DNA from: Knoellia locipacati
GTDB taxonomy: Bacteria > Actinomycetota > Actinomycetes > Actinomycetales > Dermatophilaceae
Assembly: GCF_007992835.1 (NCBI RefSeq)
Contig: NZ_BKBA01000003.1
Location: forward strand, 496,001-560,000
DNA length: 64,000 nucleotides
Direction: 5' to 3'
Shown: one piece after another, positions 53,918 through 61,742 of the stretch
Numbering within the stretch: the stretch's first letter is position 1
How the letters are laid out: each line of letters starts with the position of its first letter
Translations under genes and position numbers: made by a program
The notes under the pieces: model-generated
What the model was told of the DNA's origin: nothing
Seen by the model: only the letters and a program-made list of their open reading frames with translations
Databases searched by the model: none

Positions 53918-54973
53918 ATGGTTGCGCTCCTCACCCCGCTCGAGGCCCCCGTCGAACCCACCGAGGCCCTGCGCCGCATCGCGTTCCTCCTCGAGCGCAA
54001 CCGGGCCGGCACCTACCGCGTCGAGGCCTTCCGCAACGCGGTCAAGGCGCTCAAGGAGATCGGCGACGACGAGCTGGAGGAGCGGGTCGAGGCCGGCACC
54101 CTCCAGGAGATCCACGGCATCGGCAAGTCCACGTCAGCGGTCGTGGAGGAGGCAGCGCGAGGTGAGCTGCCGGCATACCTCGAGTCGTTGCAGGACAAGA
54201 GCGGTGGTCCGCTCGCGAGCGGGGGCGAGGACCTGTATGCCGCGTTGCGCGGGGACTGCCACCTGCACTCCGACTGGTCCGACGGCGGGTCGCCGATCGA
54301 CGAGATGGTGCTCACCGGGATCGAGCTGGGGCACGAGTGGATGGTGCTCACCGACCACTCCCCTCAGCTGCGCGTCGCCAACGGCCTCACCGTCGAGCGG
54401 CTGACCAAGCAGCTCGCCATCGTCGACGCGATCAACCGCGGTGTGGGAGAGGCGTTCCGGCTCTTCAAGGGCATCGAGGTCGACATCCTCGACGACGGTG
54501 CGCTCGACCAGACCGACGCCATGCTCGCGCAGCTCGACCTCGTCACGGCGTCGGTCCACAGCAAGCTCCGGATGAACTCCGCGCCGATGACGAAGCGGAT
54601 GGTCGCCGCCGTCCTCAACCCGCGCGTCAACGTCCTCGGGCACTGCACGGGGCGGCTCGTCGAGGGGTCGCGCGGCAAGCGGCCGCAGTCCGACTTCGAC
54701 GCGCGTGCGGTGTTCGAAGCATGCCTCGAGGGCGACACGGCCGTCGAGATCAACAGCCGCCCCGAGCGCCAGGACCCGCCCGACGAGCTCATCGAGCTCG
54801 CGCTCGAGATCGGCTGCCTGTTCTCGATCGACTCCGACGCGCACGCTCCCGGCCAGCTCGACATGAAGGCCTACGGGTGCGAGCGAGCCGAGCGGCTCGG
54901 TGTGCCCTGGGACCGGATCGTCACGACGTGGGACGCCGACCGGCTCCACGCCTGGGCCAACCCCAGCCGCTGA
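53918..54973 (+). CDS. PHP-domain hydrolase with helix-hairpin-helix N-terminus (PolX-related)
   Basis: A 351-residue protein. The first 90 residues form helix-hairpin-helix units (RTFRNAVKALKEIGDDELEE-like, then LQEIHGIGKSTSAVVEEAAR), as in the N-terminus of PolX polymerases. The C-terminal PHP domain has GDCHLHSDWSDGG, VLTDHSP, KGIEVDI, SVHSK, LGHCTG and DSDAH, the metal ligands of a trinuclear site. The polymerase domain of PolX is absent, so it could be a phosphatase or nuclease acting on DNA ends or phosphoesters. ATG 53918 with GAGG upstream is preferred to GTG 53900. Confidence 0.85.
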   Translation: MVALLTPLEAPVEPTEALRRIAFLLERNRAGTYRVEAFRNAVKALKEIGDDELEERVEAGTLQEIHGIGKSTSAVVEEAARGELPAYLESLQDKSGGPLASGGEDLYAALRGDCHLHSDWSDGGSPIDEMVLTGIELGHEWMVLTDHSPQLRVANGLTVERLTKQLAIVDAINRGVGEAFRLFKGIEVDILDDGALDQTDAMLAQLDLVTASVHSKLRMNSAPMTKRMVAAVLNPRVNVLGHCTGRLVEGSRGKRPQSDFDARAVFEACLEGDTAVEINSRPERQDPPDELIELALEIGCLFSIDSDAHAPGQLDMKAYGCERAERLGVPWDRIVTTWDADRLHAWANPSR

Positions 54974-55004
54974 GGACGCTTGACGCCGGCCCCGAGTTAT
55001 GTCT

Positions 55005-55022
55005 CAATGAATCAACACATTG
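55005..55022. promoter_or_regulatory. AT-rich imperfect palindrome before the YtrA-unit membrane gene
   Basis: CAATG (55005-55009) and CATTG (55018-55022) flank AATCAACA in an AT-rich patch 18 bp before the 55040 start. It may be the operator of the downstream GntR/YtrA regulator. Confidence 0.35.
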
Positions 55023-55039
55023 CGACAAAGGAGTCAGGC

Positions 55040-55996
55040 ATGGACGACCAGCTCATCACGCGGCTCGTGACGTGGACAGCGCTCTTCGCGGCGAACGTCC
55101 TCATCGCCTTGATCGTCGTCCTCGTCATGCGACGACGAGGTCCGGTGTGGGCGTCGACCGCATCGAGCGCCTCGATGCTCGCCCTCGTGCTGTCCTTCCT
55201 CGTGCCGGCGTTCGTCCTGCCGGCGGCCGGTGAGGAGCGCCCCTTCGTCGAGACCGCCCCCACCGCGATCCTCACGCTCTGCGCCGTCGTCGTCGTCACC
55301 ACCGCCCTCGGGTCGCGCCTCAGCCGCGTGCCCGCCACGGGAGACGTCCGGAGCGCCACCATCGCACCACGGCGGCTCTTCGTCGCCCGGGTGCCCCACC
55401 AGCGCCTTGCTGCGCTCGTCACGGCCGGTGTCGCCTTCACCGGCATGGCAGCGGCGAGCCTCATGGCGACCGACGGCACGATGCTGGTGCGGCGGCACGA
55501 CGGCGCCAGCGGCGTGGCGCGCGACTTCGCGGGTTGGCCTGCGATGCTTCCGGCGGTCGTGGCCGGCCTGGCCCTGGCAGGCAGCGTGTGGTGGGCTCTG
55601 CGCGAGATCCACGACCGCCCCCGGGTCGCCGACCCGCTCGACACGCACCTACGGGCGCGGGACGCCTCGCGAGTCCTGCGGGCCACGACCTTCGGTTTCG
55701 CGGTCACGGGCAGCGCCATCCTGTTCTCGATGGGTGCCCACATGAACGAGGCCACGCAGCGCTTGCGCGGCGCGTCCGAGACCGCACCCCGCGCTCCGGG
55801 GGATCTCTACCAGTGGCTCGCCTTCGGCCTCTACGTCCCCGCCGTCGCGCTGGCCCTCGTGGCACTCGCGGCACTGGCCGGCTCGGTCGGCTCGCGGGCA
55901 GAGCTCGAATGGGCCACCCGCCCGAACTCCCACGCCGCCGCTGACGCTGACGGCACAGGCCGCGACGGTCGCGTCGATGCCAAGGCACGTACATGA
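55040..55996 (+). CDS. Multi-helix membrane protein of unknown function (YtrA unit)
   Basis: A 318-residue protein with about seven predicted helices: residues 15-35, 42-65, 75-95, 135-155, 170-190, 225-245 and 260-285. Loops carry ARVPHQRLAALVTAG and a polar C-terminal tail of about 30 residues. ATG 55040 has AAAGGAG upstream. Its stop overlaps the start of a YtrA-type GntR regulator, and such regulators normally control the membrane or ABC genes next to them. No ABC ATPase is present here. Family unknown. Confidence 0.75.
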   Translation: MDDQLITRLVTWTALFAANVLIALIVVLVMRRRGPVWASTASSASMLALVLSFLVPAFVLPAAGEERPFVETAPTAILTLCAVVVVTTALGSRLSRVPATGDVRSATIAPRRLFVARVPHQRLAALVTAGVAFTGMAAASLMATDGTMLVRRHDGASGVARDFAGWPAMLPAVVAGLALAGSVWWALREIHDRPRVADPLDTHLRARDASRVLRATTFGFAVTGSAILFSMGAHMNEATQRLRGASETAPRAPGDLYQWLAFGLYVPAVALALVALAALAGSVGSRAELEWATRPNSHAAADADGTGRDGRVDAKART

Positions 55997-56367
55997 GCGA
56001 CGTCGTCATCACCGTCGACGTCTCCGCCGCGGAGCCGCCCTACGAGCAGGTCCGCGCCCAGCTCGCCGGCCTCATCGCCCGGGGCAACCTCGCCGAGGGT
56101 GACCGCCTGCCCACCGTGCGCGCCCTCGCCGGCGATCTCGGGCTCGCCGTCAACACGGTGGCCCGTGCCTACAAGGAGCTCGAGGCCGAGGGCCTGGTCA
56201 CGACGAGGCGCCGGGCGGGCACCGTCGTCGCCGGGGGCGGCCACGCCACCGACGTCGCGCTCCACCGCAGCGCCGCCGCCTATGCCCTGTCCGCCGCGAA
56301 GGCAGGGCTGAGCGAGTCGGCGGCGATCGACCTCGTCCGCGCAGCGCTGCGGGAGGCGCGCACCTGA
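55993..56367 (+). CDS. GntR-family regulator, YtrA subfamily
   Basis: A 124-residue regulator: a winged helix-turn-helix (residues 10-75, PPYEQVRAQLAGLIARGNLA, RLPTVRALAGDLGLAVNTVA) and a short helical tail (SAAAYALSAAKAGLSESAAI) as in YtrA-type GntR proteins, which lack a large effector domain. ATG overlaps the membrane-gene stop by four bases. It probably represses its own unit, perhaps through the palindrome at 55005-55022. Confidence 0.9.
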   Translation: MSDVVITVDVSAAEPPYEQVRAQLAGLIARGNLAEGDRLPTVRALAGDLGLAVNTVARAYKELEAEGLVTTRRRAGTVVAGGGHATDVALHRSAAAYALSAAKAGLSESAAIDLVRAALREART

Positions 56368-56396
56368 GGCGGGCGGACGGCATACGGGAGGGTGCC

Positions 56397-56444
56397 GTGG
56401 CGAGTGCCAAGGGCGTCGGATCCGACGCTTTCGGCACTCGCCAC
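56397..56444. repeat. 48-bp near-perfect palindrome centred on GGATCC
   Basis: The sequence from 56397 to 56444 is its own reverse complement except at three symmetric pairs; outer arms are GTGGCGAGTGCC and GGCACTCGCCAC. It follows the YtrA gene by 29 bp and precedes the tRNA promoter by 32 bp. It can be a two-way terminator, a cruciform or a protein site; a 24-bp stem without a loop is unusual for a simple terminator. Confidence 0.7.
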
Positions 56445-56475
56445 CACCGCATTGCGAGCACGAAACCGGCTCGTT

Positions 56476-56504
56476 TTGGAACCTGCGCAAGAGTCCCTTA
56501 TGCT
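56476..56504 (+). promoter_or_regulatory. Promoter of the tRNA-Glu/tRNA-Asp operon
   Basis: -35 TTGGAA (56476-56481), 17-bp spacer and -10 TATGCT (56499-56504) form a housekeeping-type promoter about 58 bp before tRNA-Glu. Confidence 0.75.
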
Positions 56505-56568
56505 TTCCGAGTCCACGACGGATCCGAGCGCTGCGCGCTGCGCGACGTGGGTTCCTGTCGGAAGACGG

Positions 56569-56641
56569 GTCCCCATCGTCTAGCGGCCCAGGACCCCGCC
56601 CTTTCACGGCGGTAGCACGGGTTCGAATCCCGTTGGGGATA
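56569..56641 (+). tRNA. tRNA-Glu (UUC)
   Basis: Acceptor GTCCCCA (56569-56575) pairs with TGGGGAT (56634-56640); the anticodon arm CCGCC-CTTTCAC-GGCGG carries anticodon TTC; the T arm is ACGGGTTCGAATCCCGT. The CCA end is not encoded. Confidence 0.95.
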
Positions 56642-56667
56642 CGCAAGTCAAGGTCTTGTACCAACAA

Positions 56668-56741
56668 GGCCCCGTAGCGCAGTTGGTTAGCGCGCCGCCC
56701 TGTCACGGCGGAGGTCGCGGGTTCGAGTCCCGTCGGGGTCG
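56668..56741 (+). tRNA. tRNA-Asp (GUC)
   Basis: Acceptor GGCCCCG (56668-56674) pairs with CGGGGTC (56734-56740); the anticodon arm CCGCC-CTGTCAC-GGCGG has anticodon GTC; the T arm is GCGGGTTCGAGTCCCGT. It lies 26 bp after tRNA-Glu in one transcript. Confidence 0.95.
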
Positions 56742-56763
56742 CAGAGAGTGCGACGAGCAGAAC

Positions 56764-56796
56764 GAGAGGCCCACACCACCACGGTGTGGGCCTCTC
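56764..56796 (+). terminator. Terminator of the tRNA-Glu/Asp operon
   Basis: GAGAGGCCCACACC (56764-56777) pairs perfectly with 56783-56796 over a 5-nt loop, a 14-bp stem. Confidence 0.8.
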
Positions 56797-56819
56797 GTCG
56801 TCCCGGCGTCATCAGGCCC

Positions 56820-56825
56820 TAGCCT
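56820..56825 (+). promoter_or_regulatory. -10 box (TAGCCT) for a leaderless lysE-family mRNA
   Basis: TAGCCT ends 7 nt before the ATG at 56833; no Shine-Dalgarno sequence is present. Confidence 0.45.
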
Positions 56826-56832
56826 GTCGCCC

Positions 56833-57456
56833 ATGTCGTGGTCGGTCTGGCTGTCCCTCGTGGTGACCGGGGTCCTCATCTCGTTCACGCCCGGAGCCGG
56901 TGCCATCAACACGATGGCCAACTCGCTGGGCGTCGGGTGGACCCGCTCGATCTGGGGGATCCTCGGCCAGCAGATCGCGCTGGTCATCCACATCGTCGTC
57001 GTGGCCGCGGGGCTGGGCGTGCTCGTCGCGAGCTCCCCCGCCCTCTTCAGCGTCATCCGGTATGCCGGCGCCGGCTACCTCGTCTACCTCGGCGTCCGCC
57101 AGTGGCTCGCGCGCACGACCACCGACGACGGCGAGCCAACGACGACCCGCACCCGGACGCCGTCGGCCATGCTGCGGCGCGGGATCCTCGTCAACCTCAC
57201 GAACCCGAAGGCCGTGGTCTTCTTCCTCGCGTTCATCCCGCAGTTCACCCGGCCCGACCGCCCCCTGCTGCCGCAGTACCTCGTGCTCGCGGCGACGATC
57301 GTCGTCATCGACGTCGTCGTCATGTGGTGCTTCTTCGCGACGGCCGCGCGGGGCCTGCGACGGATCACAGGCACCCCGCGCGGGCAGCGGGCGATGAACC
57401 GGACGTTCGGCGGGCTCTTCGTCGGGGTCGGCCTGCTGCTCGCCGCCGCTCACTGA
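56833..57456 (+). CDS. LysE/RhtB-family amino-acid exporter
   Basis: A 207-residue membrane protein with six predicted helices and the family motifs ISFTPGAGAINTMANSLGVG at the N-terminus, RYAGAGYLVYLGVRQW near residue 75 and LVNLTNPKAVVFFLAFIPQF near residue 120. The family exports amino acids or homoserine lactones. The ATG 56833 gives standard length, whereas a longer frame would start in the tRNA operon. Substrate unknown. Confidence 0.88.
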   Translation: MSWSVWLSLVVTGVLISFTPGAGAINTMANSLGVGWTRSIWGILGQQIALVIHIVVVAAGLGVLVASSPALFSVIRYAGAGYLVYLGVRQWLARTTTDDGEPTTTRTRTPSAMLRRGILVNLTNPKAVVFFLAFIPQFTRPDRPLLPQYLVLAATIVVIDVVVMWCFFATAARGLRRITGTPRGQRAMNRTFGGLFVGVGLLLAAAH

Positions 57457-57466
57457 CCCCGAGGGC

Positions 57467-58390
57467 TCAGCGGCTGACCTCGATCGCGATCTTGCCGCGC
57501 ACGTGCCCGCCCTGGCTCAGCGCGTAGGCCTGGGCTGCGTCCTCGAGCGCGAACACCTCGGCCACCGGCACCGTGAGGGCACCCGCGTCGGCGAGGTCGG
57601 AGAGTGCCTGGAGGTCCGAGGGGTCCGGACGCACCCAGGCGGAGAGGCCGCCGGCCTCGGCGACCGTGCCGTCGGTGATGGAGCCGTGCCGACCACCCTC
57701 GGCGAGAACGGCCTTCGTCGTCTCGAGCACCCCTCCGACGAGGTCGAGGACGACGTCGACGCCGTCGGGCGCCAGCTCGCGCACGCGCTCGACCAGCCCG
57801 TCGCCGTACGTCACCGGCTCCGCGCCGAGTTCGCGCAGGAAGTCGTGGTTGCCCTCGGAGGCCGTGCCGATGACGCGCGCGCCGAGGTGGCGGGCGATCT
57901 GGACGGCGAGGAGGCCGACGCCACCTGCGGCGGCGTGGACGAGCACCGTCTCGCCCTTGCTCGTGCCGAGCCGGTTGAGGAGCTGGTATGCCGTGAGGCC
58001 CGCGAGCGGGAGCCCCGCGGCCTGGTGCCAGTCGAGGCTCTTCGGCTTGCGGGCGACGGTGCGGACCGGCGCCGCGACGAGCTCGGCGAAGGTGCCGTGC
58101 TGCACCCAGTCCTTGCGGGCGTAGGCGATGACCTCGTCACCGACCTCGTACTCCGGGGTGTCGAGCCCGACCTGCTCCACGACGCCCGACACGTCCCACC
58201 CGGGGATGGCGGGGAAGTCGACCTGCATGAGGCCGTCGAGGTAGCCACCCATGACCTTCCAGTCGACCGGGTTGACCGAGGCGCTGCGCACCCGGATGAG
58301 GACCTCGCCGGGCCCGACCCGGGGGTCGGGGACGTCGGTGAGGGTGAGGCTGTCGGGGGTGCCGTACTCGGTGTAGGTGATGGCTCGCAT
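57467..58390 (-). CDS. NADPH:quinone reductase-like oxidoreductase (MDR family)
   Basis: A 307-residue zinc-independent medium-chain dehydrogenase/reductase. [20 protein letters not shown] and [15 protein letters not shown] form the catalytic N-terminal fold, and [20 protein letters not shown] near residue 150 is the NADPH-binding motif, followed by [20 protein letters not shown]. The structural zinc cysteines are absent. It reduces quinones or other carbonyl/enone compounds. ATG 58390 starts the match; 51 upstream bases of open frame are not conserved-looking. Confidence 0.88.
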   Translation of the reverse strand: MRAITYTEYGTPDSLTLTDVPDPRVGPGEVLIRVRSASVNPVDWKVMGGYLDGLMQVDFPAIPGWDVSGVVEQVGLDTPEYEVGDEVIAYARKDWVQHGTFAELVAAPVRTVARKPKSLDWHQAAGLPLAGLTAYQLLNRLGTSKGETVLVHAAAGGVGLLAVQIARHLGARVIGTASEGNHDFLRELGAEPVTYGDGLVERVRELAPDGVDVVLDLVGGVLETTKAVLAEGGRHGSITDGTVAEAGGLSAWVRPDPSDLQALSDLADAGALTVPVAEVFALEDAAQAYALSQGGHVRGKIAIEVSR

Positions 58391-58440
58391 GGTCGGGGCA
58401 ACGCCGGGGCGAGGGGTCAACATTCCGCGGGCACACGGCA

Positions 58441-58446
58441 TACGCT
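58441..58446 (+). promoter_or_regulatory. -10 box (TACGCT) for a leaderless DUF2200 mRNA, overlapping a CGGCATAC copy
   Basis: TACGCT ends 6 nt before the ATG at 58453. Its first three bases are the end of a CGGCATAC octamer (58436-58443). No ribosome site is seen. Confidence 0.45.
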
Positions 58447-58452
58447 CCCTGT

Positions 58453-58797
58453 ATGAGTGAAAGGGTCTTCCGCATGCCGGTCGCGTCGGTCTATCCCCAC
58501 TACGTGACCAAGGCCGAGAAGAAGGGCCGCACGCAGGCCGAGGTCGACGAGGTCATCCGGTGGCTCACCGGGTACGACGACGACGAGCTCAAGCGGCACC
58601 TCGACGAGGAGACGACGTTCGAGGACTTCTTCGCGCAGGCCGACCTCAACCCGAGGTCCTCGCTCATCACCGGCTCCGTGTGCGGGGTCAAGGTGCAGGA
58701 GGTGGAGGACCCGCTCATGCAGCGGATCCGCTTCCTCGACAAGCTCGTCGACGAGCTCGCCAAAGGCCGGCCGATGGACAAGGTCCTGCGCGCCTGA
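58453..58797 (+). CDS. DUF2200 family protein
   Basis: A 114-residue cytosolic protein of DUF2200, identified by [20 protein letters not shown] at the N-terminus, [18 protein letters not shown] near residue 37, and [20 protein letters not shown] near 60. Function unknown. It is a short gene with its own promoter immediately before the tRNA-Phe unit. Confidence 0.92.
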   Translation: MSERVFRMPVASVYPHYVTKAEKKGRTQAEVDEVIRWLTGYDDDELKRHLDEETTFEDFFAQADLNPRSSLITGSVCGVKVQEVEDPLMQRIRFLDKLVDELAKGRPMDKVLRA

Positions 58798-58804
58798 GCG
58801 GTTT

Positions 58805-58833
58805 TCGGACAGGCCCGCGCGTTGGGTTATAGT
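58805..58833 (+). promoter_or_regulatory. Promoter of tRNA-Phe
   Basis: A -35-like TCGGAC (58805-58810), 17-bp spacer and -10 TATAGT (58828-58833) lie 38 bp before the tRNA. Confidence 0.6.
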
Positions 58834-58870
58834 TGCCGTCGCGTCGGGGAGACCTGACGCGTTGTCACAC

Positions 58871-58947
58871 GGCCAGGTAGCTCAGTTGGTACGAGCGTCC
58901 GACTGAAAATCGGAAGGTCGACGGTTCGACCCCGTCCCTGGCCACCA
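58871..58947 (+). tRNA. tRNA-Phe (GAA)
   Basis: Acceptor GGCCAGG (58871-58877) pairs with CCTGGCC (58937-58943); the anticodon arm TCCGA-CTGAAAA-TCGGA has anticodon GAA; the T arm is GACGGTTCGACCCCGTC. CCA is encoded. 77 nt. Confidence 0.95.
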
Positions 58948-58950
58948 CCA

Positions 58951-58989
58951 CGAAACCGCAGGTATGCCGTCCTGGCACCTGCGGTTTCG
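58951..58989 (+). terminator. Terminator of tRNA-Phe with GTATGCCG in its loop
   Basis: CGAAACCGCAGGT (58951-58963) pairs perfectly with 58977-58989 (13 bp). The loop contains a GTATGCCG octamer (58962-58969). Confidence 0.75.
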
Positions 58990-59025
58990 TCGTTCCCGGG
59001 CGTGCGTCGGCGGTCGCCCCAGCGC

Positions 59026-59661
59026 TCAGTCCTGCTGGGCGAGCAGGGGCGGCAGGAGATGCTCGAGCAGGCCGACCTCCTCGACGTTGTGCCGGAGCCA
59101 GGCGCGCGCCATGGCGTCGGGGAACGTCCGCTGCGTGAGGAACCGGTTGACCGGCATGAACGCACGGCCCCGGGCGCCGAGGTCCATGACGCTCACGTAG
59201 TGCGTGCCGCTCGCACCCCGCGACCACGTGTGCTCGAGCTGGAAGATGGGTACCCCGGCAAGGCGCCGCACGAGCCGGATCCCCGTCTCGTCGAGCTTCT
59301 CGACCGTCTCGGTCGAGTCGACGTAGAACTCCGGCCGCCGCTGGAAGGCCTCGACGATGCGGAACCTCGCGCCCTCCCCCGCACCCCCACCGGGTGCCGG
59401 TCGGGCGAGCTCCCACCGGATGTGGTCCTCCGGGTGCCAGACGAGGTACTTCGGCACCCGGTGGCCGCCGTAGTCCATCTCGCCACCGAGGTGGCGGAAC
59501 CACCAGTGCAGCATCGCGGGCGTGACCCCGGCGAGCGGCTGGTGGTCGATGGTCAGCCGTCGCCGGTGGTGCGGCAGGTCCTGAACGCTCGTGACCGCGG
59601 ACGTCAGCTCGCGCAGCGGGTACAGGCGCGACCTCGGCGCCGGCATCGGGATCCTCGTCAT
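59026..59661 (-). CDS. DAPG-hydrolase-like (PhlG-type) protein
   Basis: A 211-residue protein. The core GVTPAMLHWWFRHLGGEMDY near residue 55 followed by KYLVWHPEDHIRWEL, and a late THYVSVMDLGARGRAFMPVN, match the DAPG-hydrolase/phloretin-hydrolase domain, zinc enzymes that break a C-C bond of acylphloroglucinols. His and Glu residues that could bind zinc are visible (HPEDH). The true substrate in this organism is unknown. It stands alone, transcribed towards the tRNA. ATG 59661 is used; further upstream bases are low-complexity Arg. Confidence 0.7.
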   Translation of the reverse strand: MTRIPMPAPRSRLYPLRELTSAVTSVQDLPHHRRRLTIDHQPLAGVTPAMLHWWFRHLGGEMDYGGHRVPKYLVWHPEDHIRWELARPAPGGGAGEGARFRIVEAFQRRPEFYVDSTETVEKLDETGIRLVRRLAGVPIFQLEHTWSRGASGTHYVSVMDLGARGRAFMPVNRFLTQRTFPDAMARAWLRHNVEEVGLLEHLLPPLLAQQD

Positions 59662-59756
59662 GGCCTGCTCCTCAGGGCGGCGCCGTGTGCTGCGGCGGGC
59701 TGCCTCCACGCTAGGGCGACCCGGGTGGAGGCGCAGGTGAACGGAGTCGATAACAT

Positions 59757-59772
59757 CTGAGCACCTGTTCAG
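59757..59772. promoter_or_regulatory. ArsR/SmtB-type operator
   Basis: CTGAGCACCTGTTCAG is a palindrome with one mismatch, of the TGAACA/TGTTCA type bound by SmtB/ArsR regulators. It overlaps a TAACAT -10-like box (59751-59756) and lies 17 bp before the regulator start. Confidence 0.7.
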
Positions 59773-59788
59773 ACATGGAGGTCACCTC

Positions 59789-60160
59789 GTGAGCCAAGCC
59801 GTCGCCCTCGACGCCTGCACCGACGGCTGCGTCCACCCGGACAAGGTCGCGCTGGTCGTCGCCAACGCACCCGACCCCGACGAGCTCTCGGTCGTCACCC
59901 AGGTCTTCAAGCTGCTCGGCGACCCGACGCGAGCCCGGCTGCTCTACGCCCTGCTCGAGGCGGGCGAGCTGTGTGTGTGCGACCTGGCCGCAGCCACCTC
60001 GACCGCCGAGTCGACGGTGAGCCAGGCACTGCGGATGCTGCGCGCCTCCGGGGTCGTCGCCGGGCGGCGCGAGGGGCGCAACGTCTTCTACCGCCTCTCC
60101 GACGGGCACGTCCGGATGCTGCTCGACGTCACCCGCGAGCACGTCGTCCACACCCGATGA
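59789..60160 (+). CDS. ArsR/SmtB-family metal-sensing repressor
   Basis: A 123-residue winged-helix repressor. Two candidate metal sites are visible: Cys62 and Cys64 in ELCVCDL on helix 3 together with cysteines near the N-terminus (ACTDGC), and a C-terminal helix 5 motif with Asp105, His107, His118 and His121, an exact DXHX10HXXH as in zinc sensors SmtB/CzrA. Both sites in one protein suggest sensing of Zn plus Cd, Pb or similar. GTG 59789 follows GGAGGT, and the stop overlaps the efflux gene. Confidence 0.9.
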   Translation: MSQAVALDACTDGCVHPDKVALVVANAPDPDELSVVTQVFKLLGDPTRARLLYALLEAGELCVCDLAAATSTAESTVSQALRMLRASGVVAGRREGRNVFYRLSDGHVRMLLDVTREHVVHTR

Positions 60161-61065
60161 GCGGACACTCGCACTCGCACGGAGCCGTCGCCGGCGGGCA
60201 CGCCGGCGGGCGTCACCGCTGGCGCCTGGCCATCGCGTTCGGGCTCGTCGCCGCGTTCTTCGGCGTCGAGCTCGTCGTCGGGATCCTGTCGCAGTCCCTC
60301 GCACTGCTCTCCGACGCGGGCCACATGGCCGCCGACGTCGTCACTCTCGGCGCGGCGCTCGTCGCGACCCGCATCGCCACCCGTCCGGACACCACGGGGC
60401 GGCGCACCTTCGGCTCGTACCGCGCCGAGATCTTCGCCTCCGGCTTCGCCGTCCTCGTCATGCTCGCGGTCTCGGTGTACATCGTCATCGAGGCGATCGG
60501 CCGGATCGGCTCCTCGACCGAGGTCGGCTCCACCGCGATGTTCGTCGTCGGTGGCATCGGCCTCGCCGTCAACGTCGTCTCGCTGCTCCTGCTGCGCGGT
60601 GGCGCCTCCGAGAGCCTCAACGTCAAGGGCGCCTACCTCGAGGTCGTCGCCGACACGGTGGGCTCGGTCGGCGTCATCGTTGCGGCCGCCCTCGTCCTCA
60701 CGACCGGCTCGGCCGTCTGGGACACCGTCGTCGCCCTCGCGATCGGTGCGTTCGTCATGGTCCGGGCGCTCCGGCTCGGTCGCGAGGTCGTCGCCGTCCT
60801 CGGCCAGCACGCCCCCGCGAACGCCGTGCCCGAGGACGTCCTGCGGGCCCTCGAGGCCGTCGACGGCGTGAGCGAGGTCCACGACCTCCACGTCTGGACC
60901 CTCACCTCGGGGATGGACGTCGCCACGGCCCACCTCGTCGCCGGCGGCGCCGTCGAAGGAGTGCTCGACGGGGCCACGACCGTCCTGCGCGAGCAGTTCG
61001 ACATCGCCCACGCGACCCTGCAGGTCGAGACGAGCGACAAGCAGTGCCGCGGCGTCGACTGGTGA
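60157..61065 (+). CDS. Cation diffusion facilitator metal exporter (CzcD/ZitB-like)
   Basis: A 302-residue six-helix transporter with a His-rich N-terminus (MSGHSHSHG). The helix-2 metal motif is His56-xxx-Asp60 (DAGHMAAD). In helix 5 the usual His-xxx-Asp is Glu162-xxx-Asp166 (EVVADTVGS), which may alter metal preference. The C-terminal ferredoxin-like domain has VSEVHDLHVWTLTSGMDVAT. It exports divalent metal by proton antiport. ATG overlaps the repressor stop, so the repressor and pump form one operon controlled by the palindrome at 59757. Confidence 0.9.
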   Translation: MSGHSHSHGAVAGGHAGGRHRWRLAIAFGLVAAFFGVELVVGILSQSLALLSDAGHMAADVVTLGAALVATRIATRPDTTGRRTFGSYRAEIFASGFAVLVMLAVSVYIVIEAIGRIGSSTEVGSTAMFVVGGIGLAVNVVSLLLLRGGASESLNVKGAYLEVVADTVGSVGVIVAAALVLTTGSAVWDTVVALAIGAFVMVRALRLGREVVAVLGQHAPANAVPEDVLRALEAVDGVSEVHDLHVWTLTSGMDVATAHLVAGGAVEGVLDGATTVLREQFDIAHATLQVETSDKQCRGVDW

Positions 61066-61120
61066 CGAGAATGGCGACCTGACGAGACGCACCGAGCACC
61101 ACACGGAGCAGGAGGACCAG

Positions 61121-61615
61121 ATGGACCACGACGACGGCCGCGCCGCGAACAGTCAGGGCCAGCCCCAGCAGCGGACGGTGGCTGCACCGGCCGAGCGCGT
61201 GTGGGAGGTGCTGGCCGACGGCTGGAGCTATGCGACCTGGGTCGTGGGCACGGCGCGAATCCGTGACGTCGACACGACGTGGCCCCAGCCGGGCTCCCGC
61301 ATCCACCACTCCGTGGGCCTGTGGCCGGTGTTGCTGTCGGACACCACGTGCGTCGAGGCCTGCGAGCCCGGTCGGCACCTCGTGCTCACCGCTCGTGGAT
61401 GGCCACTCGGGGAGGCGCGGGTCGAGCTGCTCGTCGAGTCCGACGGACCGGGGAGCTGCACCGTCACGATGACCGAGGACGCGGTCTCCGGGCCCGGAAG
61501 TCTGCCTCCGCGCCTCGTGCGCCAGGCCATGATCCTGCCGCGCAACCACGAGGCCCTGAGGCGGCTGGCCTACCTCGCCGAGGGTGGCACGGGGCCGCTC
61601 GGTCGGCGGCACTGA
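61121..61615 (+). CDS. SRPBCC (START-like) family protein
   Basis: A 164-residue helix-grip protein of the SRPBCC superfamily (polyketide-cyclase/Bet v1-like). RTVAAPAERVWEVLADGWSY at the N-terminus and VGTARIRDVDTTWPQPGSRI are characteristic; the rest alternates beta strands and ends with a C-terminal helix. It has AGGAGG upstream of the ATG. Ligand unknown. Its first 20 residues are polar and probably disordered. Confidence 0.8.
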   Translation: MDHDDGRAANSQGQPQQRTVAAPAERVWEVLADGWSYATWVVGTARIRDVDTTWPQPGSRIHHSVGLWPVLLSDTTCVEACEPGRHLVLTARGWPLGEARVELLVESDGPGSCTVTMTEDAVSGPGSLPPRLVRQAMILPRNHEALRRLAYLAEGGTGPLGRRH

Positions 61616-61742
61616 GGCCCGGTCCTCCCGCCGTCCGGGCAACCCACCCGAAGGCGTGAGGCCGAAGGTCCCTTCTCGCGCGTCGTGTCGGCGAGGACCG
61701 TGGAAGCGGGACAGGAACCCGCAACCCAAGGTCGTGATTCTC

